Assembly (NCBI GenBank): GCA_003024785.1
Contig: PUQB01000329.1
Location: 1-64,000, forward strand
Direction of reading: 5' to 3'
Length of the DNA: 64,000 bases
Source: Selaginella tamariscina
Taxonomy: Eukaryota; Streptophyta; Lycopodiopsida; Selaginellales; Selaginellaceae
Shown piece by piece: positions 1 to 9,876 of this stretch (positions are counted from its first letter, which is position 1; the number at the start of each line of letters is the position of its first letter). The position numbers were made by a program, and so were the translations under genes. The notes below the pieces were generated by a model, which was not told the origin of the DNA, did no database searches, and saw nothing but the letters and a program-made list of their open reading frames with translations.

Positions 1-30
1 CTTGCCGTCTTAATTCAGATGTTCGCCACC

Positions 31-487
31 TCACGAGGGATCCAGGATACAATGTGCCATTAGGTGAAACTCTGTCACAACTAACACGAAGTCGGACCCT
101 AGTTTCTCTTCTGACACTGCTTCCATTGGATTTATAGCTGTGATGATGCCTCTTCCGACTTCAATCTCACGAAGAAAGAGAATCACCTCATCCATTACAG
201 CAGGCAAGCCATCATCTGGTAAACTCGTGCTACTATTTGTTTGTGACTCTGCATATTCTGTGTCAGCCTTGACTTCATCCAAATTCCACAATACAGGAGA
301 ACCCTCCTCAAATTCCATTCCAGAACCTCAACATACTTGTAAATGGTGTTCACCCATACGTACACACAAGATCCTTGGGAATATTGTGACATGATGCATT
401 ATTATCTCGAACTTCCACAGTTCCAGTGCCAACTATCTCGTTGTTCCGAAGAAGACATACTTTATCTCCAGTATTAAACATATTGTC
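31..487 (-). CDS. 3' part of an unidentified protein-coding gene (partial model)
   Basis: I do not recognise this gene. Reading the minus strand, a splice acceptor (polypyrimidine-poor, ending TGCAG) lies at about 488-492 and is followed by an open frame starting DNMFNTGDKVCLLRNN. That frame continues to about 340, where a stop and frame change intervene. A second frame (31-318) then gives an acidic stretch (MEFEEGSPVLWNLDEVKADTE) and ends in HCILDPS before a stop at 31-33. The first part has the look of a small beta-rich domain (GDKVCLL, then VGTGTVEVRD), as seen in some transposase-associated or chromatin-type domains, but the match is too weak to name. The two frames differ by one base, as in the other genes here, so they may be one exon. 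Upstream exons would lie between 487 and the array at 635 or beyond it. It could also be a transposon relic. Confidence 0.35.
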
Positions 488-634
488 CTGCACATAAATA
501 ATTGTATTATTTATGATATCTGTTTATGCAATATTTTTAAAAATCTGAATTACGGTTACTTAATAATATGCATATGCAATAATACATAATTATGTTTAGA
601 GATAATATCTCATGTTTGATTAATACAACTGATG

Positions 635-1634
635 GGCGGGATTAATCCCGCCCACGAATCCCTCCGACGAGGAACGGTCGGCGGGATTAATCCCGCGCCG
701 ACTCAACCCCTTCGGAGAGAGTCGGCGGATTAATCCGCCTTGGATCCCTCGACAAGGAAGAGCCGGCGGGATTAATCCCGCCGCCTCTTCCTCCTCGGGG
801 AGTCGGCGGGATTAATCCCGCCGACTCTCTCCGACGAGGAAGGGAGTCCGGCGGGATTAATCCCGCCGCGACTCAACCCCTTCGGAGAGAGTGGCGGGAT
901 TAATCCGCCTTGGACTCCTCCGACAAGGAGAGCGGCGGGATTAATCCCGCGCCTCTTCTCTCGGGGGGAGTCCGGCGGGATTAATCCCGCCGACTCTCTC
1001 GACGAGGAAGGGAGTCGGCGGGATTAATCCCGCCTTGGACTCCCTCCGACAAGGAAGAGTCGGCGGGATTAATCCGCCGCCTCTTCCTCTCGGGGAGTCC
1101 GGCGGGATTAATCCCGCCGACTCTCTCCGACGAGGAAGGGAGTCCGGCGGGATTAATCCCGCCGACTCATCCTGCCGGAGAGAGTCGGCGGGATTAATCC
1201 GCCGGACTCCCCGGAGGAAGAGGCGGCGGGATTAATCCCGCCGGCTCTTCCTTGTCGGAGGGAGTCCAAGCGGGATTAATCCCGCCCACAATTCTTACGA
1301 CGGAATGGGTGGCGGGATTAAACCCGCACATAACTCTCTCCAAAACTATGATTTCAAAGAGATCTCGGGATAATCCTGTCCCCAAATCTTTAAAACAGGA
1401 AGTGGTGGCGATTAATCCCGCCACCCCTTCCCTGCCTCCTAAATGGTTGGGGATTAATCCCGCCGACAACTCTTTCTAATAAATTCTGGTAACTCTTCAT
1501 CAGTTGAGAAGGTTATCGACGGGATTAATCCCACTTTTTTCAGTGGCGGAGAAGCATTGCCCGGGAGATGGTGCGGGATTAATCCGCCACTCTTCAAAGA
1601 GGCAAAAAGAAATGGCCGGATTAATCCGCGCCGG
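635..1634. repeat. Array 1 of the 18-bp palindrome GGCGGGATTAATCCCGCC
   Basis: About 22 copies of a perfect or near-perfect palindrome, GGCGGGATTAATCCCGCC, sit every 40-65 bp. The spacers between them are GC-rich and themselves partly self-complementary: a spacer beginning GACTC with CTCCGAC ends with GAGG and GGGAGTC, and another type runs CTCTTCC then CGGGG. Several spacers recur in both orientations, so the array is a mosaic of forward and inverted units rather than a simple head-to-tail satellite. Some cores lack one G and one C (GGCGGATTAATCCGCC). Copies decay toward the right end (from about 1300) as the sequence becomes AT-rich. Open frames on both strands read GGINPA and AGLIPP again and again; these follow from the palindrome and are not evidence of a gene. 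Confidence 0.95.
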
Positions 1635-2239
1635 TTAACCTAGAATATTAAGTTAAAAGGATATTTAAACGGATAAATCCCTAACGGAATATATTATAAT
1701 CCTAATGCATTCCTAAACCCCTAAATTGTAATTTTAAGAGAGAATGTAAGAGAGTGAATCTTTATAAGTATTTTTAAATTTGTTTATAATACTTACTTGT
1801 AAACAGCACTGAAGGCGCCGTGCTTTCCTATAAAGAATAGCACCCAATTTAATCTCGCCCTGAGATGATCACTATGAAGAAAAAAGAAGATCTAAAGAGT
1901 GAAAATACAGAAATGAAGAAACCCTTGCCGGAGAAAGAACCAGATCTGAATTTGAGTGGGAAATTAAATGCATTTTCAAATTTACATGTCAGACCGACAA
2001 TACATATGTCAGAATTCAAATTTTTTAAAAAGAACAGAAAATAAAATTTAAGATGAGTTGACAAATATCCGACACTCTGACATATATACTCTCCAGTTCC
2101 AATGAGTATTTTAAAATTGCATTTAATGTTATTCAAGTGATTCAAGCTGTTTAATATTACGAAATTTTAGACTATATTCTACATCTTAGTATTCAAGTAT
2201 ATTATATATATATATATAAAATATACTTATACAATAAAT
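1635..2239. other. AT-rich interval without a recognised feature
   Basis: Moderately AT-rich sequence between the palindrome array and the AT satellite. The longest open frame (minus strand, 1849-2145) is low in complexity (Phe, Leu, Ser) and has no recognisable motif. A short TA run lies near 2200-2217. Confidence 0.5.
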
Positions 2240-2960
2240 AAATTGATATATTATTATGTATCATTTAAAATATATTCATAGTCTGTTTATTATTATTATT
2301 TCTTAATTACTCGAGTATTTAGTTTTCATTTCCTAGTATCAATGGGTATTTTTAAATTTTATTAATATTTGAAGAATATTCTAATATTAAACCTGATTAT
2401 CATAATTAAATTAGTCTTGTTCTTAATTATTGCAGTAATTATTCTACATTTGTATATATTAATGGGATTTTCTCAATTAATTGTTATTATTTCAAGAATA
2501 TTCATGTGTTAAACCTTATTATCAATATTAAATTACACACTATGAACATATTTTAAATTATACTAATAATACATCATTTATCTAATATATATATATAGTT
2601 TTAATAATATTATATTAATATCATTTCCTTAATTACTTGAGTAATTAATTTCTTTATATTAATGGATATTCTTTATTATTTTTATTATTCCAAGAATATT
2701 CCAATATTAAACATGATTATGATAATTAATTTAGTTAATTATTTGAGTACTTAATTTACATTTGTATATATTAATGGATTTTCTCAATTAATTTCTTATT
2801 ATTTCAAGAATATTTCAATGTTAAACCTTTTTATCAATATTAAATAATATATTATTAAAACTATATATGGCTATATATTAGATAAATCATATATTATTAT
2901 GTATAATTTAAAATATGTTCCTAGTGTGTTTATTAATATTTTTCTTAATTATTCGATGTT
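2240..2960. repeat. Degenerate AT-rich tandem repeat
   Basis: A block of roughly 75-120 bp recurs with divergence. Each copy has the order TATATTAATGG, then a T-rich stretch with CAATTAATT, then TTTCAAGAATATT, then AATATTAAAC and TTATCAATATTAAA or CATAATTAA. Copies start near 2337, 2455, 2655 and 2766. A longer unit ending in ATATATTATTATGTAT and TTAAAATATATTC appears near 2245 and 2893, which suggests a higher-order period of several hundred bases. No coding potential is seen. Confidence 0.6.
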
Positions 2961-3189
2961 TGTTTTGCACACATATATAAACAATCATAAATTTACACAC
3001 GCATTACAAGAACTTACAAAAACACATATGCACACACATGCACAACCCTAAACCAAACTGAAGAAATAGGTTGCTTCTTTATTGAAACATCATGTTCAAC
3101 GCATGTATGATATATGTACTCAATCTGTGTGACTGTATGTAACACATTGAATTTACATGTGTAATTTTATATAAGCTTGTTGGGAGCAA

Positions 3190-3530
3190 ACCTAAACCCT
3201 AATATGTAACACAATGAATTTACTCATGTAATATGTATGTATGTCTGTGTGATACACGTGTGCATGTATATATGTGTACTCTGTATGTATATATGTGTAC
3301 TTTCTGTCTTCTCTCATACATACACACCATGCATGATCCATGTTAATATGTACTGTCTCTCTTCTCTCAACATATACACCATGCATGATCTATAATATGT
3401 ACTCGGTCTCTCTAATATTATGTACTAATATGTGTGTATGTCTGTGTGTATACACGTGTGTGTATGTTATATTATGTGTATTAATATATGCAATGTGTAT
3501 GTATGTATTGATACACATGAAACTTTAACA
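3190..3530. repeat. TG/TA-rich microsatellite region
   Basis: Dense TGTGTA, TATGTATG and CATACA runs, with a repeated block of about 90-100 bp that contains TTTCTGTCTTCTCTCATACA near 3300 and CTGTCTCTCTTCTCTCAACA near 3352, each followed by CACCATGCATGATC. The open frames here are translations of simple repeats. Confidence 0.6.
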
Positions 3531-3814
3531 CTCTCATGGACAACACATGTTAAATCCCTGCATGATTTAAATTTTTGAGTGTATGTGATACCCACGCAGC
3601 ACGCGCTAATAATATAATGAAGAATATTGTTTAGGGCGAATCTATATTTTATTCTTTTATGGTTTAAGTATATTCTCAGAAGGAATTTCTATTAGGGTTA
3701 ATATATATATTTAATTCTTTTAGGTTTAGGTATATTCTTAGGTTTCAAGAGGCGCGGCTGTGAAATCGCGGCGGCGGCTGTGCACACAGGTGAGATCTGT
3801 GTGTGTGTGTGTGT

Positions 3815-4089
3815 GTATGTATGTATATATGTATAGGAGTGTGCGTATAAATTTATTTATTAGTTTTATCTCTCGCACACACACGCACACTCCTGTGTAT
3901 GTATATGTGTGTGTGGGGTGTGTTTGTTTATCTGTATGATTTTTATTTGTTTCGCTCACACACGCATACACACGATATACATATACACATATATATATAC
4001 CTTATAATTATACATACATATATTATGTGTACCAGTATCTGTAAATTTTTTTTATTGATCTATCTCTCCACACACACGCACACTGCTTT

Positions 4090-4121
<32 letters not shown>

Positions 4122-4810
4122 CAATGCACATTAACAAATAGTATACAACACTAGTTTATATATATGCTTATATATTCATATGGGTTATATATCTATATAC
4201 ACACATATATATATGTGTTGTTTATCTGTATAATTTTATTTATTTATTAGTTTTATCTCTCGCACACACACGCACACTCCTGTGTATGTATATGTGTGTG
4301 TGTGTGTGTTTGTTTATCTGTATGATTTTATTTGTTTCGCTCACACACGCATACACAAATATACATATACACATATATATATACCTATACATATATACAT
4401 TACACACTAGTTTATATATATGCTTATATATTCACAGACTCTCTCTCTTTCTCTATAGATTATATATCTATATACACACATATATATGTGTGTGTTTATC
4501 TGTATAATTTTATTTATTTATTAGTTTTATCTTTCGCACACACACGCACATCCTGTGTATATATATGTGTGTGTGTGTGTTTGTTTATCTGTATGATTTT
4601 ATTTGTTTCGCTCACACGCATACACACGATATACATATACACACATATATATACCTATGTACACACATATATTAGGTGTACCAGTACTGTATAATTTTAT
4701 TTATTTATCTATCTCTTGCACACACACGTACACTCCTATACATATACATACATACATATATATATATATACACACACACATATATATATGTGTGTGTTTT
4801 TATCTCGCTA
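3815..4810. repeat. Tandem minisatellite of about 270-390 bp units, GT/AC/TA-rich
   Basis: Three to four copies of a unit that starts TTAGTTTTATCTCTCGCACA and continues with CTCCTGTGTATGTATATG, a TG run, TTTGTTTATCTGTATGATTT, TTTCGCTCACACACGCATAC and a TA/CA run. Copies start near 3862, 4246 and 4522, with a part copy from about 4690. The unit ends directly at the second palindrome array at about 4820. Confidence 0.7.
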
Positions 4811-5532
4811 AGCCCCTCGAGCGGCGGGATTAATCCCGCCGCTATAGGTTTATAGCCTCGGCGGGATTAATCCGCCGCTATATGGTTGGGCCATGGCGGC
4901 GGGATTAATCCCGCCGCCGAGGCCCTTCACGCAGGCTATGGGCGGCGGGATTAATCCCGCCGCTCTACGACAAACCGAAGAGCGGCGGATTCATCCCGCC
5001 GCATAACCTGCGTGAGGGGCCTCGGCGGCGGGATTAATCCCGCCGCTCACCCATGCCCTGCGCGGAATGCGGCGGGATTTATCTCGCCGGCAATGGCCTG
5101 TGTGAAGGTTCTAATGGGCGGGATTAATCCCGCCGGATTCCGTGCAGGGCATTTACAGGGATGGGCGGCGGGATTAATCCCGCCGCCGAGGCCCCTCACG
5201 CAGGCCATGGGCGGCGGGATTAATCCCGCCGCTCTTCGGTTTGTCGTAGAGCGGCGGGATTAATCCGCCCAGGGAATTCACGCAGGACATGAACGGCGGG
5301 ATTAATCCGGCCCCACGCTCATGCCCTTCGCGGAGGGCGGCGGGATTAATCCCGCCGCTCAGGCACTTCCGCAGGATATAAGCGGCGGGATTAATCCCCC
5401 CCACCCATCCCTGTTCAAAAATGCCGCAGCCAATATATATGTGTGAGCGCATGATTTACGAGAGGGCGGCGGGATTAGCCTCCGAACCTTCATTACCCGG
5501 TGGCGAGATTAATCTCCGAACCTTCATTACCC

Positions 5533-5600
5533 CATTGGTATGTTGAATCAATCCCGACTAACTCTGTCTGAGACGGAGAAGGTTTACAAAATACCAATGG
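5533..5600. repeat. Inverted-repeat interlude in array 2, copy A
   Basis: A non-core segment bounded by CCATTGGTATGTTG on the left and ACAAAATACCAATGG on the right, so its ends are inverted. It contains TCTGTCTGAGACGGAGAAGG. The same structure recurs at 6072-6140. Confidence 0.7.
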
Positions 5601-6071
5601 AGGGAACTGAGAAGGGTGGTGGGATTAATTTCCATCCCTTACATGGTGGGCGGGATTAATCCCGCCGCGTACGCATGCCCTGCGCGGAATCGGGCGGGAT
5701 TTATCCCGCCGCCATTGGCCTGCCTGAAGGGCCTAGGCGCGGGATTAATCCCGCAAGATTTCGCACAGGGCATTGGCGTTCGGCGGGATTAATCCCGCCG
5801 ACTAAGGCCCGAGTGAAGGGCCTGGGAGGCGGGATTAATCCCGCCGGACGCCAATTCCCTGTCGAATCGGGCGGGATTAATCCCGCCGCCATTGGCCTGT
5901 CTGAAGTGCCTAGGCGGCGGGATTAATCCCGCCCGATTCCGCGAAGGGAATTGGCGTCCGGCGGGATTAATCCCGCCGCATAGGGACCGAGTGAAGGCCC
6001 TGGGCGGCGGGATTAATCCCGCCGAGTCTTCAATGCCTGTTGGAGGAATGAATCCGCCACCCTTTTTTTCT

Positions 6072-6140
6072 CCATTGGTGAGTCGGACCAATCCCAAACG
6101 TTTCTGTCTGAGACGTAGAAGGTTTTCAACATACCAATGG
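6072..6140. repeat. Inverted-repeat interlude in array 2, copy B
   Basis: Second copy of the segment at 5533-5600: CCATTGGTGAG on the left, TCTGTCTGAGACGTAGAAGG inside, CAACATACCAATGG on the right. The pair marks a higher-order period of about 540 bp in array 2. Confidence 0.7.
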
Positions 6141-6477
6141 AGGAACTGGGAAGGGTGGGGAATTCATTTAACCATCCTTACATGGTGGGCGAGATTAATC
6201 CCGCCTCCTTTCTGGAGTCACTGAAGGGGTGTGAGAAATAAATCCTGCCCAGTTCTCTCTGAGACCGAGAAGGGTGGCAAGATTAATTCCGCACTCCCGT
6301 TCAAGGCCTCCAGAAAGGTGGCGAGATTAATCCCGCCCACTCTTTCAGGAGGCATTGAAGGGGTGGCGAGATTAATTTTCCATGTGATATATTAGTATAT
6401 ATAAGTTGCATATCTCATTTTATTTACTTTTATCATCTTATCATAATATTTCGAGTAAAAGCTAGGAATCTATGTAA

Positions 6478-6564
6478 AACTGTCCAGAGCTCACATTTGT
6501 GGTGGTTCTAAAACGAAATGTTATCTTTCTTTTGCACTAACACAAATGTGAGCTTCGGACAGTT
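6478..6564. repeat. 24-bp-stem hairpin upstream of the ParB-like gene
   Basis: The arm at 6478-6501 (AACTGTCCAGAGCTCACATT and four more bases) is the inverse of 6541-6564 at 22 of 24 positions; the only mismatch is a two-base AG/GA swap. The loop is 39 bases. The size fits a plant pre-miRNA or a small foldback element. It lies about 140 bp upstream of the proposed start codon at 6705, so it could be in the 5' leader or promoter. Confidence 0.6.
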
Positions 6565-6704
6565 AATTACGTCTACTTCTCTCTGTGTATTATTTTTGTA
6601 TATTCGGGTTTATACAAGTGTGTGTGCGTTTTTATATAATTTATATTTATAGTGTATTTTTGCAGAAGGACGATTTGATCAAACAAGGAGATCGAGTCAT
6701 TAGT

Positions 6705-9700
6705 ATGGAGTCGTCGTCAAATTCTGGGTAAGAATTAAAATAAAATCTGTTATACTCGGATACTTGAACTAATCATTTTTGTATTCAGATGTGGAATTGA
6801 GTGACATTAAAGACAAGAGCAGGAGAAGAGATGGGCAGGGGGATTCTGGAATCAACTTGGCCATATTTTAAGATAAATGGGAAGCGCATTGGAGCAACCA
6901 TGGTTGCTGTCAAATTAACCTCTGTCACATCTCATGGACAAGCAAAACAATGGAAAGTAGATTCGCTAGTCAAGCACCCGAAAGCAGGCTGCGAACCCAG
7001 ATTGGACGATGCTCGACAGATATGCCTTGTTCCATCCAATGTCACGTTCTCGGATCCAGAGGTCGTCAGTTACAACATTAATCTCGGGTGGTTTTGTCGA
7101 CTTGTGGATAATGACGTTCACGTGTTCACTAATGATGTTGACCTTGGAGTTCTTCTTCAACTCAACGAAAGCCCATCTATGGAGGGGATCCATCTGGATG
7201 TCTACTTCGAAGATCTTCAGACTCATCGAGTAGGTGTATTGTCAGGAGATATTGCTTCACAATACAGAAAATCAGCAAGTGGAGCAATCTTCCCTCTTGA
7301 CATTGAAGAAGAACACAGCGACATCATAAGGGAGATTGAGAAGGTGGCTCGGTCTCAGGTTCTCTACAGATCACGTTCAATTTGCTTAGGAAGCTTCGGG
7401 AGCTGGAGAGTGTGCCGAGAACACTAGAACAGCTGCAGTCGGGGATCACACATGTTGATTCGGATCGCAAAAGAAAATCATCAATCGTTTTGTCAGCTGC
7501 ACCTGTGGCATCTCATGCTGCAATAAGTCACAAGGAAATGATGTTGGATGATAAGATTTATCCTTGTAGGGTTAAATATTGCAGCGTCAACCCAAACTTC
7601 AATTACAGGCCACTCAACCAGGAACGTGTAGCTGAGCTCATGGAGAAGATGAAGGACGACAATTCTTATACCGTTCCACATAATGCTGTTTTGTGTCCAT
7701 ACTATGAAAGAAGGAAGGGTGCTGACAAAGTCTGGATCACAACACCAGAACAACTCATGAAGATTCAGACGGAGAATAAAAGATCTATCAAGTACTACAT
7801 CATTAGTGGCCAGCACACAATAACGGCAGCCCAACGACTTCTCGATGAACACAACAAAGGAACGATGGCAACAAAACTTTCCGAGCATACCCGTGAGAAG
7901 CTGACAAAAAGATCGGCGTTTTTAGCTAAGCCGAATCTCACAATCGAGCAGTACCATAAGTTATCGGCGGAATGGGACGCTGCCGACACCAACCACTACA
8001 ACAGCAAAATATGGGAGAAGTTTAAACACACGCGAGCCGTGTGGGAATCTCTTCAGCGACCACAAAGAGCTACCGCAGGGAATACACAATCTGCGGAATA
8101 CCGGGTAAGCAAATTGTTTGGGCGGGATTTATCTCGCCGGTATATTAATCTGTCTTTTTCCTCAGAGAGTTGAAGAAATTGCAGCAGTTGATTTTGCCCA
8201 GGTGGGCGGGAAGGAAACATCATTTCTGATGATGTTGATTTCTTGCCCCGAAGATAGGATCTTTGCCAAATGGTTGGGGATTATGGAATCCTTTTCAAAA
8301 GGAACACTGAAGAAGAAGCAGACAAGTGAAGGGGAGCCCTCAGAAAAGTCTGCAAAGAAACCCAGTAAGACGCCGAAGGCTAAGTCTGTTCAATCTACAA
8401 AGGATGTAGACAACGATTTCAAGCTCACATGGTTGAAGCCTTTAAATGGAACAACGATGGAGGAGATGGAAGTCTTGGCTGATTTGGTGATCGATGGCAA
8501 ACTACAAATTAATAACAGCAGCCCAACCTCTCCTTTTCATCTCAAGGCAATGGAGTTGAAGACGGTCAGGCATTTCAAGGAGTGGTTGGGAATACACTGC
8601 CACAAACTGGGTTGGACCTCGACTTCAACATATGAAGAGGTTAGCAAATATTTGCATGTGACGAACGATGATATGCTTGTCGAATGGGTGAACCAATCGG
8701 AAGATCTAGGCAAGAATCTATTGCACGCCAACGCCAAAAAGGAGAACATTGGGATGACGCCTTCTCTTATGGCAGTCCTTCAGCAGCGGAGAACCGAATT
8801 GAACCTTATAAAGGAGGATGCTACGAATCACGACAAGCCCTACAGATGTTTGTTGTTAGATTCGGAGACTTTATGGGGTAACATCACTGCTTGTAGGAAA
8901 CCGTTTCAATTGTTCGTGATGGATCGGCGGGTGTCAAAAAATCTTTCGACAGATAGGGCACTAGAGGATCTGGTGGAGAAACTTAGCCGTGCAAGCATAT
9001 ACATAGAAGGTATTTATTATTGAATTCATGCTTGCGCTCTTCACTGATACCTACTTTTTCAGGTATTTATTTCTTGATTCTTGCTCATGTCACCGATACT
9101 TTTGCCTTCGCCTTCGCCAAGAAGAATAGACATCGTTGGACAGGATTTTATATGAACGATGCTAATCCCAAGTGCATTGATACTGTTGTTCACTTGGTTG
9201 TTAGGAATGCGCCAAACAATTTCAAGCTTCCAAATGACTGGCCAGGCATCTGTTTGCACTCCAACGGCCCTGAACCTCCATCCGATACACCGATAGGTAT
9301 GAGTGACGTATTCGGCAATGTACGTTATCCAAACATTACAAGTCAAGCGGCACGGAGCATCGTCAACTTGATCAGGGGTCCTCACAGTGATGCGTGGGTT
9401 TTTGACTACTGCACTAGGGGGTCCGTCTTGAAGGAGTGTTACCTTCGGCATACATGTGTGTTTGCCGTTGAGAAGGATAAGACCATGGTTGAGGACCTGA
9501 ACAAGTGGATAGATTGGGTCTCAACTGAGTACCCCAACGAATCCATAAAGGCGTATTTGAGAAAGTTCCCTCCAGATAAGTGCGATAGCTCTGAAGGTGA
9601 ATCTGGTTCAATCTCGGAGTCTGAGAAAACATCAATCAGATATTAGACCGGAAGTTATCTCGAGGAGTACAGAACATTCGCACACTCCAGGACCCATGGA

Positions 9701-9806
9701 AACATCAATAGAAGATGCAGAAGATCTTGAACCATCTCACAAGCGGCTTAGACCTTCTTCGCCTCATTCAGAAGGTAATAGCGAAGAAGAATTGATAATG
9801 AATTGA
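6705..9806 (+). CDS. ParB-like domain protein with a methyltransferase-like C-terminal part
   Basis: The gene is read from several overlapping frames, with introns at about 6730-6788, 8105-8165 and near 9011-9060. The start at 6705 (MESSSNSG) lies in an exon that begins after an acceptor at about 6665. Order of parts: a 200-residue N-terminal region (GATMVAVKLTSV, then HGQAKQWKVDSLV); a ParB-like domain at 7560-8000 with VNPNFNYRPLNQERVAELME and YYIISGQHTITAAQRLL, which fit the ParB N-terminal box and its GERR-type box; a Lys/Ser-rich linker (8330-8400); a helical region; and a Rossmann-like end at 9370-9500 (WVFDYCTRGSVLKE, then VFAVEKDK) that resembles motif I of N4/N6-type DNA methyltransferases. 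The FxGxG glycines are partly lost. The tail is acidic and Ser-rich with a basic KRLR patch, suggesting a nuclear protein. Frame changes near 6800-6840, 7355 and 9620 are single-base. ParB-like folds act as CTPases, nucleases or DNA binders in bacteria; the role here is unknown. Confidence 0.6.
8105..8165 (+). other. Intron of the ParB-like gene carrying one copy of the palindromic core
   Basis: The 61-bp intron starts GTAAGC and ends CTCAG, and the exons on both sides join in phase (AEYR to RVEEIA). Inside it, at about 8120-8138, is GGGCGGGATTTATCTCGCC, a variant also present in array 2 (near 5080, GCGGGATTTATCTCGCC). Confidence 0.75.
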
Positions 9807-9876
9807 TAGAGTGATGAATAGTTGTAAATGAGTGTAACATAAGGCATTTTTGTATATTTCTTTTATATTTGTACAG

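Larger units (their letters stand above)
4821..6381. repeat. Array 2 of the palindrome GGCGGGATTAATCCCGCC
   Basis: Around 28 copies of the same palindromic core as at 635-1634, but with different spacers. Here the spacers are of three main kinds: GGCCCTTCACGCAGGC and its inverse GCCTGCGTGAGGGGCC; CTCTACGACAAACCGAAGAG (near 4962) and its inverse (near 5232); and ATGCCCTGCGCGGAAT. Because spacers occur in both directions, neighbouring blocks are inverted copies of one another (compare 4915-5010 with 5185-5260). The right end from about 6170 decays into weaker GAGATTAATCCCGCC copies. Same core with unrelated spacers means the core, not the whole unit, is what has been kept or spread. Confidence 0.95.

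Noticed and set aside
635..1634. CRISPR array
   Set aside because: Regular short palindromes with spacers suggest it, but the spacers repeat and are inverted among themselves, there are no cas genes, and the surroundings are plant nuclear genes.
3192..4833. Several open frames rich in His, Thr, Tyr and Ile
   Set aside because: They are translations of CA/TG/TA microsatellites.
5012..6224. Genes encoding GGINPA/AGLIPP repeat proteins
   Set aside because: Such frames occur on both strands at the same place and follow directly from the palindromic core; there are no conserved domains or splice sites.
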